Below the pieces are notes generated by a model that saw nothing but the letters and a program-made list of their open reading frames with translations, ran no database searches and had not been told where the DNA came from. Below are positions 48,861-61,495 of a stretch of DNA of 64,000 nucleotides, piece by piece. The translations under genes and the position numbers were made by a program. Source of the DNA: Mangifera indica (taxonomy: Eukaryota > Streptophyta > Magnoliopsida > Sapindales > Anacardiaceae); the NCBI RefSeq assembly GCF_011075055.1, contig NC_058149.1, positions 697,001 to 761,000 of the forward strand, in the 5' to 3' direction. The number at the start of each line of letters is the position of its first letter. Within the stretch, counting starts at the first letter, position 1.

Positions 48861-50283
48861 TGGAAGGAAGCAAGTTGATATGTTTGTCTTCAGAGGTTAT
48901 TCTATCCTCCATTTCTTCTGCCAAATCCATCAGAATTTGAAGGTCATAACAATGGAGAAATGTTTATTGTGAAGCTATTATTGAACTAAACACTACTCAC
49001 CAACACTTTCCCCTAGGAATCTCCAGTTTCTGCAAGTCCAAGGAAATTTTGATTATGATTCTTTAGAGTTGTTTTATGGATCTATTGTTGTATTTGATTC
49101 CTTGCTTTTCATAGCTAATTTATTCTGTAGGTGTCCCTTAATAGCCGGTGGTGAAGCCTTTTGAAAGGATGGTAGTACATTATTGAGCCACAATGTCACT
49201 GGTTCTTCATTTTGTATCAATGAGAAGTTTTTAAATTTATATTTAAGCACTGAAATTATTTCTATAAATGAACAATAAATATAGATTTTATTTATAATTG
49301 TAATTGATGTTCATTGTTGGATCACTCATTCATATAGGTAAAAATTGTAATTTAATTTGACTAGTTTTCATCTGAAACTTAAATTTGGTTAATAGAAAAA
49401 TAACCTTAATATATTATTAAAAAAATTACTATATTATTTTTATAAGAAAGAAATTAATTATTATATTATTTTTGAATTATTTTATTTCTTAAAACTATAA
49501 TATCACTTTAAATTAATAAAAAATTTAAATAATATTTTACACATCAAAATTTTCATCAACACTCTTCTTTCATTTCATTTTCATTCTTTTCTTTGTTATA
49601 TATGGTTTTAGGGTTTGAGTTTAAGTTAATGTGGTTTTGTCGGATTCTGACGAGTAGCGGTTGTGGCATCTAAGATTTTAAAACTTAAATTTCAAAACTA
49701 AATTATACTTTTTTAAACATGTAAAAGAATTGAACTATTAATATTTAAAAATTCTGATAGAGTTTGGATTTAAGTAGATAATAGTTTTGATAACTCTGTA
49801 TTTGAATAAGTATCGAATGTGATAATTATAATCTTAAATTTGAATCGTAAAGATTGAATTATAAATTTTTAAATTTTTAAAAGGTCAATTTATATATATA
49901 TAATCTTAAGATAAGATTGGAAAATAAATTTTTTTAAATTTTTTTCAAAATTTTGAATAATAAAATTATTAATTTTCTTTTATATATGTTTAAGACAGAA
50001 AAATATAATTTACGCCAAACCCTGCGTGGAAAATTGTAAATAATTTTTTTAATATCCCAGAAAATAAAATAGTTGAACCTTCCTCCGTTGACACAGATAC
50101 ATGAGTCTCATTCAACAATTCAATTTCCACAATTGATCTAATTATAAAGCTAAATCCACCACCCACCTCTGTTTTAGATTCTGACATGACCAAACCCACA
50201 TCAAAATCAAATTTTGTTTCAGATTACACATTCTTTCTTGTCTTAAAACTCACCATCTTCGCCAACTGAACGTTAGATCGAAG
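48861..50283. other. 3' UTR of CLO, AT-rich spacer and leader of the transporter gene
   Basis: The first 350 bp or so are probably 3' UTR (TTTTGTATCAATGAGAAG near 49210). The stretch 49240-49980 is AT-rich without recognisable features. The stretch 50000-50283 is probably promoter and 5' UTR. A 69-codon minus-strand frame at 49990-50199 has no known motif and is likely chance. Confidence 0.45.
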
Positions 50284-52211
50284 ATGGTTCAGCCCCAAGA
50301 ACCAGTGAAACTATCACCGGGTTTCAGTCTTTTCCCTTCTTTAAAACCCCAAAACAAAACCCTTTTCTTTCACCAAATTACAGCTCTTGTCATCACGTTT
50401 TTGGCTTATGCTTCATTTCATGCATCCCGTAAACCCCCTAGCATTGTCAAGAGCGTTATTGGCCCCACTATGCAATCCGATTCTGACTCTGGATGGGCCC
50501 CTTTTAATGGCCCTCGTGGTACTCATAGGCTTGGTGAGCTTGACTTAGCATTTCTTACTTCTTATTCTTTTGGCATGTATTTTGCTGGACATATTGGTGA
50601 TAGGATCGATTTGAGATTGTTTCTTGTTTTTGGAATGATGGGAAGTGGTTTGTTTACTATTCTTTTTGGTTTAGGTTATTGGTTTAGTGTTCACTTGTTC
50701 ATTTATTTTGTGGTTGTGCAAATATTGTGTGGATTGTTTCAGTCAATTGGGTGGCCTTGTGTGGTGGCAGTAGTGGGGAATTGGTTTGGGAAAGAGAAGA
50801 GAGGATTGATCATGGGAGTCTGGAATTCTCATACATCTATTGGTAACATTATTGGCTCTGTCTTAGCATCTGGAGCTTTGGAGTTCGGTTGGGGTTGGTC
50901 ATTTGTGATGCCTGGAATTTTGATCATTTTTGTTGGGATACTTGTGTTTTTGTTTCTTGTTGTGAGGCCTGAAGATTTGGGGTTTGAGACTACAGGAGAG
51001 GAGTTTGAGATGCATGTGGAGAATGAGGAAAAATTGGAGAATGAGGAAGTGGGACTTCTTGGAGCGGAGGGTTCCGTTTCTTTGCAAGCAATTGGGTTCT
51101 TGGAGGCATGGAGGTTGCCAGGTGTGGCACCATTCGCGTTCTGTCTTTTCTTTTCGAAGCTTGTGGCTTACACTTTCTTGTATTGGTTGCCATTCTACAT
51201 AAGGCACACAGGTAATTGTTTTCTACAGAAATGTGCATTTAAACTTGTGAGATTGAATTTGATTGTTGCATGATGATAGCTCGAGTGAATTGCATCATCG
51301 TACTTTTCTGAAGTAGTGTAAAAATACCTTATCTCTTGTGATGACCTAGTAGAAAATTACTCACATAGACACAAATGAGAGTACAGATCTCACATTTAAG
51401 ATCTTGTAAACCTTTAGCTGCAGTAATACTGAAGCTCTTATTAGTTGTTCATCATAGATGAAGCATATGTTAGATTAAAATTCTTTAAATACTGGAGCAC
51501 CTTTATTTCTTTGGAATTTGTTGAAAAGGTCTCTCCTGAGTGAAAATGGTTGTAGCAATGCTTAGGCTTTCTTTTGAACGCTCCATAATAGTTGATCTAT
51601 TTGTTGCATAAAATTCTTTGGTATACCAAAGAACATTTCATTAATGAACTTGTGATGGAATGACAGCTGTTGCTGGTGTACATTTGTCACACAAAACTGC
51701 CGGGATACTTTCTACTGTATTTGATGTTGGAGGAGTTTTTGGTGGGATTTTGGCAGGATTCATTTCTGATATGATTGAAGCTCGTGCAGTTACTTCAGTT
51801 GCATTCTTGATACTATCAATTCCAGCCCTAATACTATACCGGGCTTATGGAGGTTTATCTATGATCAGCAACATTGCATTAATGTTCATTTCTGGGTTGC
51901 TAGTGAATGGCCCTTATTCTCTGATTACAACAGCTGTTGCTGCTGATCTTGGTACACAGGATTTAATTAAGGGCAACTCCCGTGCATTAGCTACTGTGAC
52001 TGCCATTATAGATGGTACTGGTTCTGTTGGGGCAGCTCTTGGCCCTCTTTTGGCTGGGTATATTTCAACCCGGGGTTGGAATAGTGTCTTCTTAATGCTT
52101 ATAATTGCTATTTTCTTTGCTATGGTGTTCTTGATTCGCGTTGCTAAGACAGAGATTAGAGGAAAGCTAGGTGAGGGGAAATGGCTTTGGAACGGCATAA
52201 CTACTCATTGA
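50284..52211 (+). CDS. G3Pp5: Probable glycerol-3-phosphate transporter (MFS, SLC37-like)
   Basis: Two exons (50284-51211 and 51667-52211) join to 490 residues, the usual size of the organophosphate:phosphate antiporter branch of the major facilitator superfamily. Visible features are [19 protein letters not shown] near residues 38-56, which resembles the start of SLC37/GlpT-type proteins. They also include [20 protein letters not shown] and DRIDLR after the second segment, [20 protein letters not shown], a central acidic loop (about 237-262), [20 protein letters not shown], and then [20 protein letters not shown]. About twelve hydrophobic segments are evident. Plant members are the G3Pp proteins. 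The sequence reads most like what I remember of Arabidopsis G3Pp5, so the subfamily symbol is tentative. It is convergent with the PP2C gene. Confidence 0.85.
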
Positions 52212-53610
52212 TGGACAAAGCTTGAAGTTTTCTTTTCCTTTTGTATATTTTTTGTACCACCTTAGAAAATGGATGTGGCGAGGCCATTATACATGTATGT
52301 CTAGTCTTTGTATCACATTCTTTATACAATATTCTATATGTTTATGAATTTACAGGAATTATATTTGGGTAAATAAATGATGTGTTATGTGATTGAATGA
52401 TTTTAAATTAAAGATAAAATTTACAGGAATTATATATTTTTGAGTACATAATTGGGTAAACAAATGATGTGTTATGTGATTGAGTAATTTTGAATTGAAC
52501 ACTTAATTATATGAATATACATAATTTATGTACCTGATGTGTCTAAAAAATTGTATACACATAACATTATTCATATTTGATACCGTTATTTTTTTTACTC
52601 TAGTGGATTAGAGGTGCAAATAGTGTTTTACTCGAATTTGAATCAAATACATACATACATACATATGTACATATGGAGCTTAAACTTGTCGAGATGGTAA
52701 GAACTTGGATTGAACTCAGGACGGAAACAATTAACCCTTATTTTTTACATTTAAACTTCATAATTTATATATTTATCAATTATCTTTTTATATTTAAAAT
52801 TAAAAAAAAAAATTTAAAACTGTAAAAACAAGATTTGAAACTTTTAGAGATTTATTAACATTTTACTTAAATCAAATCATGAGTAAACAAGCCCATCAAA
52901 CTAACAAACATCAAACTTGAGCTCTTCCTGAGAGTCGAACTCCAGTGGCTCAAATGGCTCGTTTGCCGCCCTAGAGTGGATAGACTATTATTTTACACAA
53001 ACTCTAGGAAAATTAAAAGTAATAACATATTATATGATTCCTTTGCCAGAAGTTGCAATGACACGGATGTGGCAATGGCAGAGCAACTCAAATGCTCAAC
53101 TCTGAAACTTGCTTTTCTTTTATGTTAGAACAATCAAAGAGCTTAAAATATAAATGTACAAATTAATTTCTATACATGGAAATAGTGATACTACAATATG
53201 CTTATCATTCTTATAATTCACAATTTTGGCTTTTGTCTAAAGCTCTTTCTACTTCCTTCTGTTTATAAGATTTGAAAGAAAGAAGATTATTTCTACTTCC
53301 CCAATGAATTTATACTTAACAAACAAACTCTCAAGGAAGGGAACAGCTTGGTATATTATTATGAACAATAAAACTACATGCACAAATAATTTGCATAAAT
53401 TTATATACAAACGATGACAAGTCACTATGTAATTAAGTATTGTTTTATTTTTAATTCAAAATCTCCAATCACTTAATGATATGCCGTCATTTGTGTACAA
53501 GTTTATGTTTATTGTTTGTACGTATAATATTAGTCTATTATTCACTAGTCCTCTCTCCTTTGGCTACCCTTACCAAATAGCCAAATTGCAAGCTCTAAAC
53601 TTCTATCCTT
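52212..53610. other. Spacer between convergent genes, with MITE copies
   Basis: The first 150-200 bp are probably the transporter 3' UTR. Two short AT-rich MITE fragments lie at 52365-52430 and 52440-52580, sharing GGGTAAATAAATGATGTGTTATGTGATTGA. A third, more complete copy is at about 53365-53535, with TGAACAATAAAACTACATGC and GTTTATTGTTTGTACGTA ends. A (CATA)n tract, ACATACATACATACATATG, is at 52652. No RNA gene was seen. Confidence 0.55.
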
Positions 53611-56465
53611 CTAAAAGGCATCTGATATTTTTTGAAGCCCCTCAGCTGAAATGCTTCTATGAACTTTTGCCTTCTGTACAACCACATTAGGAGGTCGCTC
53701 CAAGTGAAAACTCACCATGACCACGGTAAGATTGTCTGTTGATTCTCGTTTCATTGCTTCCACTACTATTTCCTTGCAGCATAAATTCAAGTCATTATGC
53801 TCTAGGAGCCTTCTCCTGGAAAAATCTACTGCATTTTGACTAGAAAACACATCCCATATTCCATCACTAGCAATGATAAGAAATTCATCTTCCTTGGTCA
53901 GTGTTACTAATTTTAGTTCTGGTTCCGCGCTTAATGGTCCACCCCTTCCACCAATTTTCTTCATTCCATCAAGGTGCCAATCACCTAAGGCACGTGTCAC
54001 GCCTAGCTCACCATTCAAGTAACCATAAGCAATGTATCCATCCAAGGACTCAATACGCATCCTTTCTTTTTGGCAGCAAGGTCTGTGATCTCTAGACAGT
54101 TCTACAGCTGTTCCACGTTGAGACAGAACTGCCCGGCAGTCTCCTGCATTTGCCACAAGCAAAGACCTGCCAGAGGACAATCATATTTTATTCACACTAA
54201 TTATTTACTATGAATGTGACTAGAAAACATGAATTGAATATGTCTGCATTAATATCAGAATGGTCATAGAGCCTGAAAGACAGTATACTGGGTCTTTAAA
54301 TAGATTCAGTTTTCAAAATCCATTTAACCAATGTGTCTACACCAAGTTGCATAGTGCCACGTACATTTTAGTTGTCCGTTCCAAACAGAACAAAGTTTTC
54401 TCTGACACCCCAAAAGAAGATTTGAGCGTTTGAAACTTTAGAAGGAAACTTGGGAGAAGATGCTTACCTGCCAAATATCATAGCAGCAAGTGCAGTGGTG
54501 CCAGAAGACTCAAGAGAGCAGGACTTCAAAAATGCAGCATCAGTCTCTATGAATGACCTTGTGACCACTTTCTCAAGTTCTAGAGGGAAATTGGCATCTT
54601 CAACAATGACTTTTGGCAAATGGTCACGGACGAAATTTGCTGCAATGACTTTTGGCAAATGGTCACGGACAAAATTTGCTGCACGCTTTCCTCCATGTCC
54701 ATCAAATACCTGTTTCCCAAAGCAATTTGATTAAGGAGAATCTATCTTTGGCAGAATAAATATCCATATATATAGATTGGCTTTTCCTCCTTTTAGTACA
54801 AAATTCAATGCTTTTTCAAGAGAATTTGTTTCTGAATGCAAAAACCAACTTTAGAGCTTATCCCCTAGCATCAGAACAAAAATCTTTTAAATAAGAAAAA
54901 AGGGAACTAAGATTCTGCAAATCATGGAATTAGAGATCTAGAGCATTATTTTCCTTCTCTTTTACCTTATAATACTTGTAGCTTCAAAGTTAGTGATCCT
55001 TTCTGTATAGAAATCTGGTTAGTGTTGGAGTTATTAACCAAATTAGTGCCGAATAAAAAACTAATTTACAACCATTCTGCTTTACTTATCCTCCTCTAGA
55101 TATAATAGAAACTAACAACGAAGACAAATTGTTGTGAAGTACTGACACAAAGGAATTATTATCAGCCAGTACAGCAAACAAGCAGCATAATTGGATAAGA
55201 ATTTACCCCATAGAATGAAACAGCTTTTTCTCCACTGAGCAATTTAAAACCAAACTTCTCAGCCAAGTTACTTATGCATATGTGAGTGTCCTCCATATCA
55301 AGACGATGACCAATGTGAGACGACTCTCCTGACCGCAACATAGGGACAAAGTTTGTAAACTGGTTCTGTTTTCTTTCCATTGTAACTGTATCCTCACAGA
55401 TGCTTTCCAGCTGAATGAACCACAAAATATAAAACACAAGAATCAGAACAATAACAAAATTCGAAGAATTTAGCACAACTTCAGAAAGTGATGAAGATTG
55501 AGGAAGGTTACCAATTGTTAACTAAGCAAAAGAATACCTCGACTGAAGTACTAATATATTTTAGTGGTTACCCACAATTTCTAAGATGTTGGAATTTAAA
55601 CCTGAACGGAGGACAAAACTAAATGACAATTTCAGATTCTACCTATGTTAACAGCTAGATTTTAGTCATCCTCACCGTCAGGCTTACTTTTAGTTAGAAA
55701 CCACAATTTCTAACATGTTGCATTAGAATTTCTTGAAGTTAACGCTTATGATTATGAATTACTAAGTCTTCTCCTTTGATACTATATCTCAAAGAACATA
55801 TTGATGTTATCATGGAGCAACTGCATCTGAAGGGCATTTGATTCAGAAATGCTAAGCAACCATAATCCATGTCAAATAAAAATTCAATTCCTGCTTCCAA
55901 GCTACACATAAAAATCAGATATGGAAGCTGAGGCAAGAAAAGGATTCTGGAAACAGCCCATAGATCCTGAGCAGTTTTATTAAGGCACTGATCCTTTGTG
56001 AGAAAATTCGAACCATATCATGTTATAATTCAGTTCTATCAGTCACTCTTTTAATTGCTGAAAACCTTTTAGATACATTCCCAAAGGGCATGCTGAAATT
56101 AAGAAAAGTTGCAGATGAAGTACAGAATGAAGCAGATAAAAAGCTACTGCTAATCAAACAACATCAAAGATCATAGATTCACACCATCAAGAAAGGAAAA
56201 AAATCCAGTCTTTAGGCAAATTAGCTCATCAAAAAGAGAAAACAAAGAAAAAAAATGAAATTCAGATGAAATAAAGAAGACTTACAGGAGATGAATTAAC
56301 AGAAGAGTTGTTCTCCAAATTTTCCATCTGGGTATCTAACAGCCCCCAATGTAAAGGCCAAGAAGTGGTCTTATTGCTGCTGGTGATGGGGGTATTGTTA
56401 CTGTTACTGGTACTGTTACTGTTGTCCAATTCTTCCTCAACTTGGTCTGCATCCTGAAGACACAT
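53611..56465 (-). CDS. Protein phosphatase 2C with a duplicated segment in its catalytic domain
   Basis: Minus-strand exons 56465-56286, 55410-55207, 54709-54468 and 54166-53611 join in frame to 393 residues. It is a metal-dependent Ser/Thr phosphatase (PPM/PP2C). Metal-binding and core motifs are present: R96 and E100-D101 in HRLDMEDTH, DGHGG 131-135, GDWH after GVTRAL near 268-273, SDGIWD with D310, and TDN with D353. The sequence resembles the plant clade that includes DBP1, PP2C27 and PP2C49, as I recall (LLSGEKAVSFYG, CSLESSGTTALAAMIFG, RRLLEHNDLNLCCKEIV). Residues 138-150 (AANFVRDHLPKVI) are repeated exactly as 151-163, which the family normally has once. The N-terminal 60 residues are Ser/Asn-rich. 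ATG at 56465 (MCLQDADQVEEEL) is preferred; an in-frame ATG at 56570 would add 35 residues. Confidence 0.85.
54605..54682 (-). repeat. In-frame 39-bp tandem duplication inside the PP2C gene
   Basis: On the plus strand AATGACTTTTGGCAAATGG... occupies 54605-54643 and again 54644-54682. The two 39-bp units differ at a single base, which on the coding strand is a synonymous Phe change (TTC/TTT). They encode the 13-residue segment starting AANFVRDHLPK twice. The repeat lies in the third coding exon, just after the DGHGG metal-binding motif. Confidence 0.95.
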
Positions 56466-58560
56466 GATGATAATGAGGTAGCAGTTGCTTGTTGATGATG
56501 TTGTAAAGTAGCAAATTGGTTTTCGTATGAAAGGAGGAAGGGCAAGTTGCAGGTATCCAAAGCGACACAAGTTGGAATAGAAAGAGATAGAGAAAGCTTA
56601 AAAAAAAAATTGATGGTGGAGTTGTGAATTGAAGAGAAGATTCCTGAGATAAACCGACGAGTAGTTGAGATTGAAAGGCAGGATTTTAATAATAATATCC
56701 ATTAAAGTCCAGATTTTTCCATTGAAAAACGTGGCTCAAAATGAAATACCACTTTCTTTTTTAATATGCCCACATGAAAATATTGAAATTTTTTTATTTA
56801 AATCCTATCTTATATTAAAAAATTAATTTTTTTTAGATAAACTATAAAAAATATCATAAATTCTTTTTAATATTTTAAACTTTCTCAAATACATATTTAT
56901 CATATTATCATTAAAAAAATTATTAATACCAATTTTGATATATCTTAAAATATATTTTATTTTTCATTTACATCGTCTGACATATATCCGTAAGATACTG
57001 AAAACTATAAATCAAACGAATAACTCTTAGATGTTTCTATTGAATAAATTGAAATTTTAAATTTTTTTATAAAATAAATCAGACATTCAATATTTCTTAT
57101 TAAAAGTTATAAATAAGCACAATTAAGATTTTTTTTGTTTTGTTTTAAAGACAAAATGATTGGTATGGTATTTTCAATAAAAATAGTAAAAATTTAGTCA
57201 TTTTAACGAAAAATTTTAAAATTTTGGTTCTTTTAAGAAAATTTGAAAATTCAATTCCTTAAAAACAATACGATGTTTTATAAAATAATTGTGATAGTTT
57301 GAGACATCGAGATATTGTTATCCCTGTTTTTATCGAATTCTTTTTTAATATTTTGGGTCTTCCTCTTACACTTTTTGGGAACCTTTTTTTAATTTTCTAT
57401 TTTCCAATTATATCTTATCATATGGAATTTATTGATGGTTAGTCAGTGGTTGACAAAGAAAATGTTAATATTATAATTGTGCATGACATGAAATTTCAAC
57501 CTACAAATAAATGTCATGGCATGTTTGAACAAAGGGAAAATTGCCATAGAATTTTACACACTCCTGTCTTCTTTGGTCTCGATGACACTTTCCTACCTTC
57601 AAATTTAAAAAATGACACTTTCCCACCTTTCAGAAAATTTCGTTCATTAGTTTTAATGGTTATGATTTTTCACCCGATCGTAAAATATACAAATATTAAA
57701 AGATTAATATCACTTACATTATTAAATTACAAATAATTTGATCTTAATTTACTAACTTAAGTATTTATCACTTATAATCGTATTTTGATTAAAAAAAATA
57801 AAATCCTAAAAACTAATTTTAAAATTAAAACTATCTTCGATAATGAATGTCATTGGTTAAAATTAGAATCTCATAAAAAAAATACGATTTAATTGGAATC
57901 ACATTAAAATGATGCAATTCAACCACAATTTTATATGAATGGTGTGATTCAGTTGAAAACGTGATGTTAAACGTCACTGAGGACATTTACCATCAACGAC
58001 TTTTTTAATATTTTAAATTTATTTTGTATAATTACTAATCCTAAAATAAATATAAACTAGAGGTAAAATATATTTGGTAATTTAGGGATAAAGTTTTATT
58101 TAACTCTGGTGAACATTGAAAATAATAAAAAATATTTTAATCTTTGTAGTATATTTATCTTAAAAATTAACAAATTTTACTAAAAATAATATCTTTTTTA
58201 AAATCTAAGGATATGGGAAAGGACCATTGGGACCAAAAATGGTTGGGAAGTAATGGTTGTCCTATTTTATAGTTTGATTACCCCAATATAAAATCATAAT
58301 TACATTGGGATGGGAAGCAAGAAGAAGAAGGAAAAAAACAAAATTGAAGTCTTTTTAATAATAATTAATACAATTAAATAAATTTTATATAATAAGTGGG
58401 TATTTTCTTAATGTTGGTATGATGTTTACAATTATTGAATTAATAATATAAAACAAAGAACACCAATAAGGTTTATTCCATTCAATATTCCAAGAATGGG
58501 GCATCTGCAATTCAATCAATCAAGTTCAAGTGGGGATCATGCAGGATTTTGAAAGGGACA
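56466..58560. other. PP2C upstream region and AT-rich intergenic DNA
   Basis: The stretch 56466-56700 is probably the PP2C leader and promoter. Beyond 56750 the sequence is AT-rich. The 56900-57350 part has ATTTTAACGAAAAATTTTAAAATT-like units reminiscent of the array at 19.5-20.2 kb. The 57500-58000 part resembles 37600-38100. A 96-codon plus-strand frame at 57446-57736 begins with an alternative codon and has no known motif. Confidence 0.4.
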
Positions 58561-58563
58561 AAA

Positions 58564-59139
58564 GCCAAAACCCTATTGCTCACCAAGGTTTGCTGAAAAG
58601 AAAATTTTTTCAGTTTAAGTTTCAAAAAATTATATCTATTTTCGTTAGTAAATTTTATTAATTGGACGAGTAAAAATGTTATTTTATATAGATTTTTTTA
58701 TTTTATATCTTTTACTCAAAATTATGTTTGTACTTTTATGAAAAAGTTATGGGTGTATTGATGAAAAAATTTAAGGGTTTTAAAAACTGAAAAAATTTGG
58801 GATTTTTTGAAAATTTTAAAATGTTTATATGCTCCTTGATAGTTTTAAAAGTAACATTTACACCTCTAAATAATTAAACAAAATACAACATTATAAAATA
58901 AAATTGGTTAGGGTTTTTATTTTTTATTTTTAAAGAGTTTAAGTGATAATTTTGAAACATGTAATTAAATATCAATAAGTTGATATTTATATTAAGAGTT
59001 AATAACAGTTTTATAATTTAAATAAAAAGATTAAAAATAATTTCTAGAAGAAGTTGTTGACATATGAGAATTAAGTTTTCTAAAATTCAAAGGATGAAAA
59101 ATATTTTATCAAACTTTGGGGAAAAACAGTAATTTGGCC
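58564..59139. mobile_element. Degenerate member of the Mutator-like element family
   Basis: The left end reads AAGCCAAAACCCTATTGC then TCACCAAGGTTTGCTGAAA. The right end, reversed, reads TTGGCCAAATTACTG then TTTTTCCCCAAAGTTTGAT. These match the family terminus only loosely, and no target duplication was found. The inside is AT-rich and non-coding. Medium to low certainty. Confidence 0.45.
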
Positions 59140-61200
59140 AAGTAATAATAATTGAATCAAAAGATTTGAAAGAGAAATTGGAGGCGCTTGGCCAGGTTGG
59201 GTGTGAACAGAGGGAAATGGTTTTATTGGGGGGTGATGATGTAAGACAAGGACTTTTTTTTTATCATCACTTCTGTTTATGTAAGTGATGACTTATGGTC
59301 TTATCTCACCATCCACTATTCTTGTCTTTGTCAAATCTCTTTGCCTATTCTTGTGTGGCCTCAAAGTTTGCATCTTACAAAAGTGCTTCTTTTCTTCACC
59401 AACCATCCTTCCTTTGTGATGGTAAAAGCAAAGAATCACTTTTTCTACCTTTCTTGTTCTAGTAAAATTCGTTTGGTGGAGTCCGACCAATAAGCTAGTG
59501 AACATTAGGGAGATTAGTCTTAACAACTCATTGTCAACATCCTCTACTTTAATATAGATTTATTGAAAAGAGGATCAGATTTAGGGTGAATTGAGCTTCA
59601 ACATGAGTTAGCTTAAATTCAACTCAAATTTGTTATAATAAATTCAAATTAAATTTTAGTTGGTTTGAGATATCGTCGAAAGGGTATTAGCAAGATAAAT
59701 AGTATTATCGAAAAGATAAATAATGTTATTAACAAGATAAAAAATGTTATTAGTGAAATAAAGAATATAATCATTCCTGATGACATAATATCCTTGGAGA
59801 AGGATTTGAACTGAGTTATCAAACTAAAACTTAAGTTTGAATTAGGCTAAGATCAAGTTGAATATTAATTTCAATCGAGTTTGTTCAATTCAAGCCCACC
59901 CCTAATAAGAGGCCATTAATATGTATACTTAAATTCATTTACAAGAATGTAAAATCGAATATGAATACTCTAGCCCCACATTTGAAATTCCACGTTTTAA
60001 CCAATTGTTCTACCTAGAGTAGACACTTCTTCAATGATTTGTCAAATTGTTCTAACTTAATTAAGTTCCATAATTTGATTTCAAATTATCATAAATCCAA
60101 ATAAATAGAAAAAGTAATGTTTTGTATACTCAATTTTAAACACTCAATTAAGTACTCAGATAATATGTTATTATGTAATTAGATGTTATTTTATCTTTAA
60201 TTTAAAATACCTAATTATATCATGATATATTATCTGAATATTTAATTAAATATTTAAAATTAAATGTTTATAATTTTAATGAAATAAAAAAAAAAAAAGG
60301 AAAAACCCCATATTCCATTTTGGAAGTAAGATAAAAGATAGCGAATAGTGTCTAGTACTTTTTAGTTGGTCAAAGATTCAAACCTAGTAGTATTGATGTT
60401 GCTGGCACTTTGGATGATGGAGCCAAAAGAAAGGGTCAATGCAAAGGAATGTTGAAACGTGCAATATGGAGAGACCAAGTATTGGAGTGTGACGTGGCTT
60501 CATACCATCCAATACATTCAAAGTCTTCCATTATTGCCTTGCAATGTCAAGCAACTTGCTTGCTTATCTATTGTACTATTAGACTTTCCTCCCTTTCTTG
60601 GGTAATTTGGTTAGCCCAATTGGCTCTAAGATTCCAGATTTGCTTTTTCTTTGGAGATATTGCAGGTGAAATTGGTAACGTTACCAATAAACAGTATCAT
60701 CTGTACAGCTGGAGAAAGATTCCATAAGATTGAAACTCAAACTCAAATTCATCCAAAATTTAGTTCAAACACAAATTCATCAAAAATTTAGTCAAACACC
60801 ATACTGGCTCGATTCAATTTCAACCCTACTAGCAACAAACACTTTCAATATTACATAAATTTCTTACTTCAAAAATGCCATCCCCGTCTTAAAAAGAATA
60901 CAGATGAATACAATCAAAACACAAATGTAAAAGAAATGGAAATTTGGGAGATCTCAAATTAACTATTTTAGATGAGTATGTTATATTCGAATTGATCTTA
61001 AGGTGGGTTTTATTCAAGCTTGACCCAAATTGAATCCAATCCTAGTTTGTTTGAGAAAACAATTTTAGTCTATTTATTATGTCAAATGAGTTTGAAAAAA
61101 CAATTTCATACGTAAAACTCAGACAAAATTGAACTTCACTAACAATTTCTCTTGATGGAATATCAAACATAAATAGATTTTGCTTTAATTTCCATAAAGA
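59140..61200. other. Intergenic DNA with no certain gene
   Basis: GAGCTCAA/AATTTGAA-type repeat sequence lies at 59580-59900, and an AT-rich MITE copy with the TTATTTTATCTTTAATTT core at about 60110-60260. The stretch 60320-60730 is less AT-rich and holds a 105-codon plus-strand frame (60410-60727) that matches nothing I know; I do not call it a gene. The end of the interval is probably near the 3' end of the minus-strand BAG6-like transcript. Confidence 0.45.
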
Positions 61201-61495
61201 CAACAAACAGGATACTAAAGAGCTGCAGAAGGATAAATCAAGTTGGACAGCATGAATGCCTATAACATCGAACGACTACTGTTTTGCACCATCGGAAAAC
61301 CTATCACTTTATGAAATCTCACAATATTCCGCTCGTATGAAAGAGAAGAAAGAAAAATAAAACCAATTTCGATCAAACGAGGCATGCCGCCATTCTGGGT
61401 AGAAGAAATGCATTATTCATAGCCGCTCAAAATCTCAATCACTACTTCCACAAACAAGGGTGCTGTTGCTTATAATTCCTCTGTTGTATCATTAC

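Noticed and set aside
49990..50199. 69-codon minus-strand frame next to the transporter gene
   Set aside because: It overlaps the likely leader and promoter of the plus-strand transporter and has no known motif.
57446..57736. 96-codon plus-strand frame
   Set aside because: It lies in degenerate repeat DNA related to 37600-38100, lacks an ATG start and shows no domain.
60410..60727. 105-codon plus-strand frame
   Set aside because: No motif, no homologue known to me, no splice context. Possible by chance in a less AT-rich stretch. Transcript data could reverse this.
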